The notes below the pieces were generated by a model. The model saw nothing but the letters and a program-made list of their open reading frames with translations. It was not told the DNA's origin and made no database searches. From contig NZ_AUIG01000001.1 of assembly GCF_000423585.1 (NCBI RefSeq), positions 124,001 to 188,000 of the forward strand: a stretch of DNA of 64,000 nucleotides. The letters are read 5' to 3'. Positions 47,117-57,170 of the stretch are shown here, piece by piece (position 1 is the first letter of the stretch; each line of letters starts with the position of its first letter). The position numbers were made by a program, and so were the translations under genes. Origin of the DNA: Salinimicrobium xinjiangense DSM 19287. Lineage in GTDB: Bacteria; Bacteroidota; Bacteroidia; Flavobacteriales; Flavobacteriaceae.

Positions 47117-47665
47117 ATGGAAAAGATCTACCCACTTATGTCGTTACCCCTAATTCTTTTATTGTTATTTTCCTGCAGTATTGATGCGCTGGAAGAAAAC
47201 TTGAATATTGAGGGAGAGCATGGCTACAACTTCAGGGAAAGTAAAGCCGCATGGGACCAATTAAAGAAGAAGAATGGTAATTCTTATGAATACACCATTC
47301 TGGAACAGTCCTGGACAGGACATGGCAGTGAAACGACCCTTTTAGTAGAGAAAGGTAAAGTGAAAGGCAGATATTACATTGCCTTTCTAATATCGGATGA
47401 AGATGGAAGCAAAACGATCACTGATAGTTATGAAGAGATTTTAAAAAAAGATATCGGAAAGCATGAGCCGGGGGCGCCTCCCTTTACCATGGATGATCTT
47501 TATAAAAGTTGTATATCTGAATTTCTTATAGCCGATCCAGATACCAATGAAGTCTACTTTGAAACTGATGAAGTCGGGATCATGATTCTCTGTGGCTTTG
47601 TTCCGATAGGTTGCCAGGACGACTGTTACAGGGGTATTAGGATTTCTAATTTTTCCTGGAGATAA
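47117..47665 (+). CDS. Predicted lipoprotein of unknown function
   Basis: A 182-residue lipoprotein (lipobox LFS-Cys20). The ATG at 47117 is chosen over a TTG at 47111. The mature domain has WDQLKKKNGNSYEYTILEQS, a pattern seen in small Bacteroidota lipoproteins with a single alpha/beta domain, but I cannot name the family. Three cysteines near the C-terminus (CGF, GCQDDCYRG) may form a disulfide. It is single, preceded by a 160-base AT-rich gap and followed by a bidirectional terminator. Confidence 0.72.
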   Translation: MEKIYPLMSLPLILLLLFSCSIDALEENLNIEGEHGYNFRESKAAWDQLKKKNGNSYEYTILEQSWTGHGSETTLLVEKGKVKGRYYIAFLISDEDGSKTITDSYEEILKKDIGKHEPGAPPFTMDDLYKSCISEFLIADPDTNEVYFETDEVGIMILCGFVPIGCQDDCYRGIRISNFSWR

Positions 47666-47667
47666 AA

Positions 47668-47702
47668 AAAGCCACGCTTGTTTTACAGGCGTGGCTTTAT
47701 AT
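47668..47702. terminator. Bidirectional Rho-independent terminator
   Basis: AAAGCCACGC / GCGTGGCTTT form a 10-bp stem (arms at 47668-47677 and 47689-47698), A-rich on the left and T-rich on the right, so it serves both the lipoprotein gene and the convergent E1 gene. Confidence 0.9.
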
Positions 47703-47719
47703 AATACTGTGTCTGTTTT

Positions 47720-50134
47720 CTATTTCAGATCTGGATAATTACCGGGATCAGCTTCATTCATGATATCGTAAACCTTCTCAAAAATATCTTCTACAGAAGG
47801 TTTAGAGAAATAATCTCCGTCGGTACCGTAAGCAGGTCTGTGATCTTTAGCAGTAAGGGTTTGTGGTTTGCTGTCAAGATATCTCCACGCATCCTGCTCT
47901 TCCATGATCTTCTGCATAATATAGGCCGAAGCACCTCCGGGGACATCTTCGTCAATGACAAGCAGACGATTCGTCTTTTCCACACTTTTTACGATATCCT
48001 GATTTAGGTCGAAGGGTAGAAGGGACTGTACATCTATTACTTCTGCACTTATTCCAACCTCCATAAGTTCCCGGGCAGCTTGTTCCACCAGGCGTAAAGT
48101 AGAGCCGTAAGAAACAAGCGTTATATCATTACCTTCTCTCATGGTTTCAACCACTCCTAAAGCTGTTTTAAACTCTCCAAGGTTATTCGGCATTTTTTCC
48201 TTTAGTCGGTAACCGTTCAGAGACTCTACAATTAATGCAGGTTCGTCACTTTCAAGCAGCGTATTGTAAAATCCGGCTGCTTTGGTCATATTACGAGGTA
48301 CCAGAACGTGAATTCCGCGTATTAAATGCAGGATTCCGCCCATTGGGGAACCAGAGTGCCAGATTCCTTCCAAACGGTGGCCACGGGTTCTTATAATTAG
48401 CGGAGCTTTTTGTTTTCCTCGGGTTCTGTATTGCAGAGTGGCAAGATCGTCGCTCATGATCTGTAAAGAATAGAGTAGGTAGTCGAGGTACTGGATCTCT
48501 GCAATTGGCCGCAGGCCTCTCATTGCCATTCCAATTCCCTGTCCAAGGATGGTGGCTTCTCTAATTCCTGTGTCTGCTATTCGCAGCTCCCCGTATTTTT
48601 CCTGGAGACCTTCCAGTCCCTGGTTTACATCACCTATCTCACCAGTATCCTCTCCAAAAATGAGACTTTCAGGATATTTTTCAAAGATCCTGTCGAAGTT
48701 ATCCCGCAGGATCAATCGTGCGTCTACATCTTCGGCATCGTCATCATATGCAGGAGCAATGGGTTCAATTTTAAGAGCATTATATTCTGAGGAGCTATAA
48801 AGGTGGCTGCTGTACTGCGGACGAACTTCTTCAGTATATTTATCAATAAAATGAATTAGCTCCTGTCTTGAGGAAGAGTCTTCTCCCCGCATGTACCTTA
48901 AGGCTTTTCTCGCTGCTACAAGAATATCGCGTTTTAGTGGTTCTTTATTTCCCTCAAGTTCATTCTTTAACTGAAGAATAAAGTTTTTCTTCTGGCTGCT
49001 ATCTGCTGCTCTCTGAAGAACAGGAAGGGCATCATGCATTTTATTTTTGACCGGAGCCATGTGAGCTTCCCATGCAGCTTTTTTTCCGTCCCTTACCTGC
49101 TTCTTTATATCTTTTTCGATCTCCTGAAGTTCCTCGTCGGTGGCAATATTGGTTTCGATCATCCACTCCCGCATCTTCACATTGCAATCATGCTCTCTTT
49201 CCCACTGCAGTCTTTCTTCACTTTTATAACGCTCATGAGAACCTGAAGTGGAATGCCCCTGCGGCTGAGTTAACTGCTGTACATGGATCAAAACCGGCAC
49301 ATGCTCTTCCCGGGCTAGTTTGCTGGCGCTTTCATAAGTTTCTATAAGGGAAGGATAATCCCAACCATTTACAGTAAAGATCTCATATCCATTATTCTCT
49401 CCTTTATCTCTTTGAAAACCTTTTAGGACTTCCGAAATATTTTCTTTGGTTGTCTGATGCCTGGCATGTACAGAGATCCCGTATTCGTCATCCCAGACAT
49501 TCATTACCATTGGTACCTGAAGTACTCCTGCAGCATTAATGGTTTCCCAAAATAAGCCTTCACTGGTACTTGCATTTCCTATAGTTCCCCAGGCAATCTC
49601 TTTTCCGTTCTGAGAGAACTTTTCGGAATCAATGCCCTCCACATTTCTGTAGATCTTGGAAGCTTGTGCAAGACCCAGTAAGCGTGGCATTTGTCCTGCT
49701 GTAGGGGAAATGTCTGCACTTGAATTTTTTTGTTGGGTAAGATTTTTCCAGGTGCCATCTTCATTTAAACTGTGGGTAGCAAAGTGGCCGCCCATTTGTC
49801 TACCAGCAGAACTTGGCTCCTGATCAATATCTGTAGTGGCATATAATCCTGCAAAGAACTGCTGAATATTAAGAGCTCCTATGGCCATCATAAAGGTCTG
49901 ATCACGATAATATCCCGATCTGAAATCCCCGTCTTCAAATACCTTCGCCCAGGCCAATTGGGGAACTTCCTTACCATCACCAAAGATTCCGAATTTGGCT
50001 TTACCTGTAAGGACCTCTCTTCTACCTAAAAGACTGCATTCCCGGCTGGTCACCGCGAGCTTATAGTCGCTTAAGACCTGTGCCCTGAAATCTTCAAAGG
50101 AAATTGCACTTTTTGAGGAAGTTTCACTCTGCAT
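47720..50134 (-). CDS. 2-oxoacid dehydrogenase E1, fused alpha and beta subunits
   Basis: An 804-residue one-chain E1: alpha part about 30-400, beta part about 470-800 with GEDTGEIGDVNQGLEGLQEKYG and EIQYLDYLLYSLQ. It decarboxylates a 2-oxoacid with thiamine diphosphate and passes the acyl group to E2; branched-chain 2-oxoacids are the likely substrates for this arrangement, but E2/E3 are not adjacent. The Mg/ThDP motif normally GDG...NN reads GNASTSEG (186-193) and NVWDDEYGIS, a marked change in the alpha part. No frameshift is seen. Confidence 0.9.
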   Translation of the reverse strand: MQSETSSKSAISFEDFRAQVLSDYKLAVTSRECSLLGRREVLTGKAKFGIFGDGKEVPQLAWAKVFEDGDFRSGYYRDQTFMMAIGALNIQQFFAGLYATTDIDQEPSSAGRQMGGHFATHSLNEDGTWKNLTQQKNSSADISPTAGQMPRLLGLAQASKIYRNVEGIDSEKFSQNGKEIAWGTIGNASTSEGLFWETINAAGVLQVPMVMNVWDDEYGISVHARHQTTKENISEVLKGFQRDKGENNGYEIFTVNGWDYPSLIETYESASKLAREEHVPVLIHVQQLTQPQGHSTSGSHERYKSEERLQWEREHDCNVKMREWMIETNIATDEELQEIEKDIKKQVRDGKKAAWEAHMAPVKNKMHDALPVLQRAADSSQKKNFILQLKNELEGNKEPLKRDILVAARKALRYMRGEDSSSRQELIHFIDKYTEEVRPQYSSHLYSSSEYNALKIEPIAPAYDDDAEDVDARLILRDNFDRIFEKYPESLIFGEDTGEIGDVNQGLEGLQEKYGELRIADTGIREATILGQGIGMAMRGLRPIAEIQYLDYLLYSLQIMSDDLATLQYRTRGKQKAPLIIRTRGHRLEGIWHSGSPMGGILHLIRGIHVLVPRNMTKAAGFYNTLLESDEPALIVESLNGYRLKEKMPNNLGEFKTALGVVETMREGNDITLVSYGSTLRLVEQAARELMEVGISAEVIDVQSLLPFDLNQDIVKSVEKTNRLLVIDEDVPGGASAYIMQKIMEEQDAWRYLDSKPQTLTAKDHRPAYGTDGDYFSKPSVEDIFEKVYDIMNEADPGNYPDLK

Positions 50135-50295
50135 AATACGTTTTTATAATTAGCACAAATGTAAAGAAAACAATGATTAATTACAATTCTAAAAAAGACT
50201 CCAAAACTCACTATTTAACAAAATAAGTGGCTTCTAATTGTGATATTTTTAAGCAAATACCTTTTATTAAAGAATCGGTAAAAGAATCCTTATCG

Positions 50296-53109
50296 TTAAA
50301 ACCATTTTCTGGTAAAGAGTCCGGCCAGAGTTTGAAGATCAAGAGTGGCGATAAACCGGATTTTTTGATCATAATCGCCATCTTTAAATTCCCAACCTTC
50401 ACTGGAATATACAGGGAAGAATATTTCGAAATAATGTTGAACTAGACTCAATCGAATTCCCGAATCATAAAGGAATTTCGCCGATTCATATTTATTCTTT
50501 ACAAGTCCCACGTCGCTGTAAGCATATATCCACTTCCAGAGAGTTACACTTCCGTTTACTGTGGTGATCCATTGGTTGGCGAATTTCGGTTCCAGCATCG
50601 ATTTAAATCCGCCTTCAGCAAGAATGATCTGCTGGCTAAAAACGCCGCTTGTCTCACTTCTTCCGTAGTAATTATAATCAAAAAGATAATCTGTTGGACG
50701 ATCAAGCGCGAAGCTGAAGTAATCTGAACCGGGCATATCATTATAAAGAAAAGCACCTCCAAAAAAGCGGAAATTCAGCTGCCTGTCATTCTTCAGCAGT
50801 CTTCTGTATTCAAATGTAAGAGAGGATTTGCTAAATTGTTCGGCCACCTGAAAATCTATGCCTCCTGAGAAATGGGTGACCAATCCCGGATTACTGTAAC
50901 CATAATTAATATTGAAGACACTGTAATCAGGCACTTCAAGAGGTGTTTCAGGATGTTGATCCCTAAAGACATTTACATTGCGAATGAGGATCCTTTCTTT
51001 ACGGCCATTCCTCATATAGGAATTCCTGAAGTGCATTGTGAGATAGGGGGTGAGTCTCTGGTACATGAGATCGTAACCATAAGAAAATCTACTTCCGCTA
51101 ATGCCGTAATTTAGAGCGTACAGGTTATCATCATCAAAGAATATCTGGTGTGAAACGCCAGCACTTCCAACAAGAGTTTTACTTCCGGAAGCATAGTACG
51201 GTGACAGGTTGTACTGGAAACTTCGGTCAAGAATAGTCTTATTATAGAGCTTTAAACCTAATGCCAATCCGTCGTAAAGATTGTACTGGAATTCTGGCAT
51301 AAAGAAAACCTGATGATATCTTGGATCTTCCACATCCTTAAATAACCTGAACTGCAAGGGCTTATTCATTATGCCACCTACAGTCCTGTAGTTGTTTCGA
51401 CGGTTGATCTCTGGCACCAGGCCTTCATGATTAACTGCCACTTTATTAACCCGAGTCGCCGGAAGATAAACCGTGCGAACATCCTCTGAATGTTCCACCC
51501 AGGTCTTATACACAATGTCATTGTTATGAAGGCCGTAAACCTGTACAGGAACAGAAGAGCCGGTTCTGTTCTTAAGAGTTACCCGTAAGGAATCGCCCTC
51601 CCTGGAGAGGCTTCTTATTTTAAAGTCAATTTTGTCATTGGTTTCGACAAACTCCCGAAAGAACCATCTAATGTCCTTTCCTGCGTTGGTTGTGAGAAGA
51701 TTTTTAAAATCTTCTTCGGTAACTCTTTTTAACTGATATTTCTGGTAAAATTCCTTTATTGTATAAGGTACTGTGTTATCTTCCAGAAAATGGTCAAGAT
51801 ACTTTAAACCCACTCCTGCTTTTGAAGGATTAGCAATGTTCTTATTAAATTTAACGAGAGAATCCTGTGGTGTGGATAGTGGCTGATCAAGGTTTTTTCT
51901 GGCCATCATCATGTACATAAGAGAATACTGATCATTGAATTTAAGAGTGGAAGCATGAAACCACCGCACCCCAAATACCTCGCTAAGGCTACCCAGAAGT
52001 TTAAGATCGGCATAGAATTCATCGATATATTCCATCATGAGATAATTCTGAATAGCATCAAAAATCCATTTGTCCTCTCTTGGGTTTAAAAGTAAAGTGT
52101 TTTCGAGATAATTTTCTGAAATGGTTTTTAACTGTTTAAGATCATAAGAAAAACCTTCAGGGAAAGGTCGCAGGAATTTAGGTAACTGATTAAGTCCATA
52201 GACGGGATTGGCAGCATAATCCTGCTGCGAGGAAAGCAAATATCTATGCGGGTAATCTCCGAGATTTGACTTTAGAAATTCCACGATCCTGGTCACCAGA
52301 AAAGATTTCATTACGGGATTTATACCGTCTTCAGATATATTCGTGAGTATATGAAGGCTATCCACCTGTATATCATTAAAAATGACCTCTTTTGTAAGAT
52401 GAATTTCTGTGTCCAATTTTTCACTGCCACTTAAAAAGACGGTCTTTTTGCCGCCTTCGGGGATGATCTTCTCCATTTCAAAAGAAGAAATGGCTGCAAG
52501 GTTTGATGGAATTGTAAGTTCTATCTTCATCTCCAGTTTAGGAAGATAAAGGTCATTCATATTTTTATGGCTGTAAACCTCCCAGCCCTCATTATACATT
52601 CCGGGAGCTATGAACCAGTAGCGTAATTGATAATTTCCCTTATTTTGGTAGCCATAGCGGGTAAATTCATTACTGGGTATTTTTACGCTGTAATTAAGGT
52701 TGATAACAAATTTTTCACCGGGGAGAACCGGTGTATCGGGAGTGATTTTAATGAGGTCCGGTTGTCCCATAGGTCGCTCCCAGGATATTTCTTCAAATGA
52801 TTCCCCCAGAATTGAGTTTATGGTTGTACCTCCTCTTTTTTCTTCCCTTGCAAAATGAAAACTTCGATCATAATCTTCAAAGAATCGGCGGGCTAGAGGA
52901 GTGCGGGTGTCTGAAAAAGCATTCATCCAGTCACTCAGGTAAATCTCCTGCAACGTATCTTTACTAAGGTTTCTGTATTCAAGGTTTTGCTGGATGTAAA
53001 GTGACTTTATAGAATCATTAAGTTCAGCCTTAATGAATACATTATGCTGTCCTGTAACGGGGGTACAAAGGAGTCCCAAAAATGATAAAAACAGAAGCTT
53101 TATATTCAA
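50296..53109 (-). CDS. M1 aminopeptidase-like protein with C-terminal outer-membrane barrel, zinc motif lost
   Basis: A 937-residue secreted protein with signal peptide ending PVTG. Residues 20-260 resemble the M1 N-terminal beta domain; 260-480 resemble the catalytic helix region. The HExxH position reads SENYLEN (331-337) and the downstream zinc-ligand helix reads WIFDAIQNYLMMEY (348-361), so the zinc ligands are absent. Residues about 600-937 alternate short polar/aromatic strands and end in Phe, as in outer-membrane beta-barrels. The protein is therefore probably an inactive, barrel-anchored scaffold or chaperone. It stands alone between E1 and the LOG gene. Confidence 0.75.
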   Translation of the reverse strand: MNIKLLFLSFLGLLCTPVTGQHNVFIKAELNDSIKSLYIQQNLEYRNLSKDTLQEIYLSDWMNAFSDTRTPLARRFFEDYDRSFHFAREEKRGGTTINSILGESFEEISWERPMGQPDLIKITPDTPVLPGEKFVINLNYSVKIPSNEFTRYGYQNKGNYQLRYWFIAPGMYNEGWEVYSHKNMNDLYLPKLEMKIELTIPSNLAAISSFEMEKIIPEGGKKTVFLSGSEKLDTEIHLTKEVIFNDIQVDSLHILTNISEDGINPVMKSFLVTRIVEFLKSNLGDYPHRYLLSSQQDYAANPVYGLNQLPKFLRPFPEGFSYDLKQLKTISENYLENTLLLNPREDKWIFDAIQNYLMMEYIDEFYADLKLLGSLSEVFGVRWFHASTLKFNDQYSLMYMMMARKNLDQPLSTPQDSLVKFNKNIANPSKAGVGLKYLDHFLEDNTVPYTIKEFYQKYQLKRVTEEDFKNLLTTNAGKDIRWFFREFVETNDKIDFKIRSLSREGDSLRVTLKNRTGSSVPVQVYGLHNNDIVYKTWVEHSEDVRTVYLPATRVNKVAVNHEGLVPEINRRNNYRTVGGIMNKPLQFRLFKDVEDPRYHQVFFMPEFQYNLYDGLALGLKLYNKTILDRSFQYNLSPYYASGSKTLVGSAGVSHQIFFDDDNLYALNYGISGSRFSYGYDLMYQRLTPYLTMHFRNSYMRNGRKERILIRNVNVFRDQHPETPLEVPDYSVFNINYGYSNPGLVTHFSGGIDFQVAEQFSKSSLTFEYRRLLKNDRQLNFRFFGGAFLYNDMPGSDYFSFALDRPTDYLFDYNYYGRSETSGVFSQQIILAEGGFKSMLEPKFANQWITTVNGSVTLWKWIYAYSDVGLVKNKYESAKFLYDSGIRLSLVQHYFEIFFPVYSSEGWEFKDGDYDQKIRFIATLDLQTLAGLFTRKWF

Positions 53110-53251
53110 CTTAAAGATGGGAGATGGGGTTTAACTTATTATCTGTCCTGCCTGCAAGATATTACTTCAATACTTAATATGATGATTCTTAATAATATTT
53201 TAGTATAGATGTATTTTTAGTAGGTTCTTTCGATTTACAAAAATAATGAAA

Positions 53252-53275
53252 AACAGCTCTCCGGGGAGAGCTGTT
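53252..53275 (-). terminator. Rho-independent terminator downstream of the LOG gene
   Basis: AACAGCTCTCC / GGAGAGCTGTT form an 11-bp stem; read on the minus strand it is followed by TTTTCATTATTTTT. It ends the uvrA-LOG transcript. Confidence 0.85.
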
Positions 53276-53299
53276 GGTGAATTGTAAATTGAAATATAT

Positions 53300-53989
53300 T
53301 TAAAAATTTGGACTCAGATTATATTCTTCATAGAATTTATCCAGGATCTCAATAACCTCATCGGCAGTATCCACCACCTGAAGAATGTCGATATCCCCTG
53401 CACTAATATTCTGGAAGCTGTCCAGTAGCGTTGTACGCACCCAGTCAATTAATCCGCTCCAAAAATCCCTTCCTACGAGGATAATTGGGAATTTATCGAT
53501 TTTGTTGGTCTGTATTAAAGTAATGGCTTCAAAAAGTTCATCCAGGGTACCAAAACCTCCCGGCATGACCACAAATCCCTGGGAGTATTTTACAAACATT
53601 ACTTTCCTAACGAAAAAATAATCAAAGTTTATGTTCTTATCACTATCGATATATGGATTGTCGTGCTGCTCAAAAGGAAGGTGAATATTTAAACCAACAG
53701 AGGTCCCCCCGGCCAAGTGTGCTCCTTTATTCCCGGCTTCCATTACTCCGGGGCCGCCGCCGGTTATAATTCCGTAACCGTGATCAACAATTTTCTTGGC
53801 GACCTCTTCGGTAAGTTTATAGAATTTATGATCGGGTTTGGTACGTGCCGATCCAAAGATCGAAACGCAGGGACCAATTTGACTTAGTTTTTCATATCCA
53901 TTGACAAATTCTCCCATGATCTTGAAGATCGCCCAGGAGTCATTTGTTTTTATTTCATTCCAGCTTTTATTCCTTGTTTCTGTTCTCAT
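53300..53989 (-). CDS. LOG family (TIGR00730) nucleotide 5'-monophosphate phosphoribohydrolase
   Basis: A 229-residue Rossmann-like protein. GGGPGVMEAGNKGA and PGGFGTLDELFE are the LOG (Lonely Guy) signatures, with the catalytic Arg/Glu in the second. LOG proteins release adenine or cytokinin bases from their riboside monophosphates; bacterial members mostly act on AMP-like substrates. It follows uvrA on the same strand with a 16-base gap, a pairing with no known functional link. Confidence 0.92.
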   Translation of the reverse strand: MRTETRNKSWNEIKTNDSWAIFKIMGEFVNGYEKLSQIGPCVSIFGSARTKPDHKFYKLTEEVAKKIVDHGYGIITGGGPGVMEAGNKGAHLAGGTSVGLNIHLPFEQHDNPYIDSDKNINFDYFFVRKVMFVKYSQGFVVMPGGFGTLDELFEAITLIQTNKIDKFPIILVGRDFWSGLIDWVRTTLLDSFQNISAGDIDILQVVDTADEVIEILDKFYEEYNLSPNF

Positions 53990-54005
53990 ACAATATATTA
54001 TTAGG

Positions 54006-56837
54006 CTAAATTAGTTCTTTTTGAAGAAAATGGGCGGTATAGCTCTTTTTGTCTTTTGCAACTTCTTCGGGGGTACCTGTAGCCACAACTTTCCCTCCGT
54101 TCTTTCCACCTTCATAGCCTATATCAATGATGTAGTCTGCCATTTTAATAACGTCAAGATTATGTTCTATGATCACCACAGTATTTCCTTTATCAGCAAG
54201 TTTATTCAGTACTTCCATAAGGACCCGTATATCTTCAAAATGGAGACCTGTTGTAGGTTCGTCCAGGATATAAAAGGTGTTTCCGGTATCTCTTTTTGAA
54301 AGCTCTGTGGCCAGTTTGATCCTCTGTGCTTCTCCTCCCGAAAGGGTGGTGCTTTGTTGACCTAAAGTGATGTAACCCAGACCCACGTCCTGAATGGTTT
54401 TTAACTTCCTGTAGATCTTGGGAATGTTCTCAAAGAAAATTACAGATTCATTGATGGTCATTTCAAGAACATCTGAAATGGATTTACCTTTGTACCGGAT
54501 TTCCAGGGTTTCTCTGTTAAAGCGTTTTCCCTGGCAGGTTTCACATTCGACGTATACATCGGGCAAAAAACTCATCTCAATTACCCGCAGGCCTCCTCCT
54601 TTGCAGGTTTCACATCTTCCTCCCTTAACGTTAAAACTAAAACGTCCGGGTTTATATCCGCGAATCATCGCTTCGGGTGTTTTCGCGAAGAGATTTCTTA
54701 CTTCAGAAAAAACCCCGGTATAAGTTGCAGGATTTGATCGGGGCGTCCTGCCTATAGGAGTTTGATTGATGTCAATTACCTTGTCAATATGCTCCAATCC
54801 CTTGATGCTCTTGTAAGGTTCGGGTTTTTTCACTCCGTTGAAGTAATGGGCATTCATAATAGGGTAGAGGGTCTCATTAATAAGAGTGGACTTTCCACTA
54901 CCCGATACACCAGTTACAGCGATCATTTTTCCCAGAGGAAAAGTTACTGAAACATTTTTCAGATTATTTCCAGTAGCTCCTTTAAGATCAATTTTTTTAC
55001 CGTTGCCTTTACGCCGCTTTTTGGGTACTTCGATCTTCATGCTGCCGTTGAGATAATTGGCAGTAATGGTGTTATGTTGTTTAATTTGCTGGGGTGTTCC
55101 TTCACTAATGATCTCACCTCCGTGTCTACCTGCTTCGGGACCTATATCAATCACATGGTCTGCCCGTTCGATCATGTCCTTATCATGTTCCACTACTATC
55201 ACTGAGTTTCCCAAATCACGCAGGGCAATCAGGGAATTAATAAGCTTTTCATTATCCCGCTGGTGGAGCCCAATACTTGGTTCATCAAGAATATAAAGGA
55301 CACCAACAAGTTGTGAGCCTATTTGGGTAGCAAGTCTTATTCGCTGAGCCTCTCCTCCTGATAGGGTTTTGGATCCCCTGTTAAGGGCAAGGTAATTTAG
55401 ACCAACATCAACGAGAAACTGAAGGCGGACCTTTATTTCTTTAATTACTTCGGAAGCTATTTTTTGTTGTTTTTCTGAAAGTTGAGATTCAAGTTTATCA
55501 AACCATTTGGCAAGGTCTATTATATCTTTTTCAGCAAGCTCGGCAATATTTTTGCCGTTGACCTTAAAATAGAGCGACTCTTTTTTTAAGCGGCTACCTT
55601 CACACTCGGGACAAACAATTTTGTCCATATAATCTTTTGCCCAGCGTTTTAGTGCTGCAGATTCATTCTTGTTATAGGTTTCTTCAATAAAAGCAGCTAC
55701 TCCTTCGAAATCTATTTTATACTCTCTTGTGATTCCAAGGGTTTTGGATTCTTTGCTGAACTTTTCCTTACCTCCCCAAAGTATCATTTTCAAAGCCTCT
55801 TCCGGAATTTTTTTTACAGGATCTGCCAGGCTGAATTCGAAACGTTCGGCTATTAATTCGAGCTGATTGAATATCCAGTTCTTTTTCTGCGGTCCATGTG
55901 GGGCAAGAGCTCCGTTTTTTATGCTTTTTGAAGGGTCTGGAATGATCTTGTTCTCGTTCACTTTGTGAAGACTTCCAATACCGTTACAGACGGCACAGGC
56001 ACCTTTTGGGGAATTAAATGAAAAATTGTTGGGTTCGGGATTTGGATAGGAAATTCCTGTGGAAGGACACATAAGATTACGGCTGAAGTATTTTAATTCC
56101 CCGCTATCCTGATCCAGGATCATAAGAACATCATCCCCATGATACATGGCTGTTTTAATACTTTCGGCCAGGCGTTTTGCTGTTGTCTCTTCTCTTGTAA
56201 TTTTTATTCTGTCCACCACAATCTCGATGTCGTGTACTTTATAGCGATCCAGCTTCATACCCTTCACTATATCCCGTACCTCTCCGTCTACGCGTACCTT
56301 TACAAAACCTTGTTTTGCTATTTGTTCAAAAAGTTCCCGATAATGTCCTTTTCGGGAGCTTATAACAGGAGCCAGTATATTTACTCTTTTCTCCGAAAAT
56401 TTTTCAATGATAAGCTCCTGTATCTGCTCGTCACCATAGCTTACCATCTTTTCACCGGTGTTATAGCTATAGGCATCACTTGCTCTGGCGAACAGAAGCC
56501 TTAGAAAATCGTAGATCTCCGTAATGGTTCCTACTGTACTACGGGGGTTTTTACTCGTAGTTTTTTGTTCAATTGCAATAACAGGGGAAAGACCATCAAT
56601 TTTATCCACATCGGGTCTTTCCAAACCTCCAAGGAACTGGCGGGCATAAGCTGAAAAAGTTTCTATGTATCTTCTTTGTCCTTCAGCATAAATAGTATCA
56701 AAGGCCAGAGAAGATTTACCTGAACCCGATAAACCTGTAATTACAACAAGCTTTTCCCGGGGGATCTTTACATCTATGTTCTTTAAATTATGGACTCTCG
56801 CCCCTAATATATCAATATACTCTTCTGTAACTGCCAT
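54006..56837 (-). CDS. uvrA: Excinuclease ABC subunit A
   Basis: A 943-residue UvrA, the damage-sensing ATPase of nucleotide excision repair. Two ATP sites are seen: GLSGSGKSS (about 34-42) and GVSGSGKST (about 642-650), each with its LSGGEAQRI signature (about 490 and 830). The zinc fingers CPECEGSR...  and CETCKGG...CETCQGK are present. Full length. It is separated from the LuxR regulator by a 333-base AT-rich divergent region. Confidence 0.97.
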   Translation of the reverse strand: MAVTEEYIDILGARVHNLKNIDVKIPREKLVVITGLSGSGKSSLAFDTIYAEGQRRYIETFSAYARQFLGGLERPDVDKIDGLSPVIAIEQKTTSKNPRSTVGTITEIYDFLRLLFARASDAYSYNTGEKMVSYGDEQIQELIIEKFSEKRVNILAPVISSRKGHYRELFEQIAKQGFVKVRVDGEVRDIVKGMKLDRYKVHDIEIVVDRIKITREETTAKRLAESIKTAMYHGDDVLMILDQDSGELKYFSRNLMCPSTGISYPNPEPNNFSFNSPKGACAVCNGIGSLHKVNENKIIPDPSKSIKNGALAPHGPQKKNWIFNQLELIAERFEFSLADPVKKIPEEALKMILWGGKEKFSKESKTLGITREYKIDFEGVAAFIEETYNKNESAALKRWAKDYMDKIVCPECEGSRLKKESLYFKVNGKNIAELAEKDIIDLAKWFDKLESQLSEKQQKIASEVIKEIKVRLQFLVDVGLNYLALNRGSKTLSGGEAQRIRLATQIGSQLVGVLYILDEPSIGLHQRDNEKLINSLIALRDLGNSVIVVEHDKDMIERADHVIDIGPEAGRHGGEIISEGTPQQIKQHNTITANYLNGSMKIEVPKKRRKGNGKKIDLKGATGNNLKNVSVTFPLGKMIAVTGVSGSGKSTLINETLYPIMNAHYFNGVKKPEPYKSIKGLEHIDKVIDINQTPIGRTPRSNPATYTGVFSEVRNLFAKTPEAMIRGYKPGRFSFNVKGGRCETCKGGGLRVIEMSFLPDVYVECETCQGKRFNRETLEIRYKGKSISDVLEMTINESVIFFENIPKIYRKLKTIQDVGLGYITLGQQSTTLSGGEAQRIKLATELSKRDTGNTFYILDEPTTGLHFEDIRVLMEVLNKLADKGNTVVIIEHNLDVIKMADYIIDIGYEGGKNGGKVVATGTPEEVAKDKKSYTAHFLQKELI

Positions 56838-57170
56838 AAATTTTTTTGCAAGGGGGCAAAGGTACTGAAAGTGCCTTAATTACGAAAGCCGGAGCAGTTA
56901 ACTCAGTTTGTAGAAAATACCCTTACAAGTGCTAAAATTTTTCTGTCAAAAGTTATCCTAAAAAAACCATTAGAGGATTAAATTTTGGTTAATTATGGAA
57001 AATCCTGTAGGAATTTCGTCTTTTTAACTATTTAAAAGTCAGAAGAGTAGCACAAAAGATTAGCAATACTTTTAAAGTAGGTTGTCTATCTTTACTCGTG
57101 AAAATAAGGGATAACCCCGGTTTCCCTGATTTTAAGATGAAGTATCAAGTGAGAGTGTAATTGTAAGAAT
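56838..57170. other. Divergent intergenic region between uvrA and the LuxR-type regulator
   Basis: AT-rich, no open frame that I would support and no strong hairpin. It must contain promoters for uvrA (minus) and the regulator (plus); a clear TAnnTTTG pair is not obvious. No SOS-like box is recognised. Confidence 0.5.
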
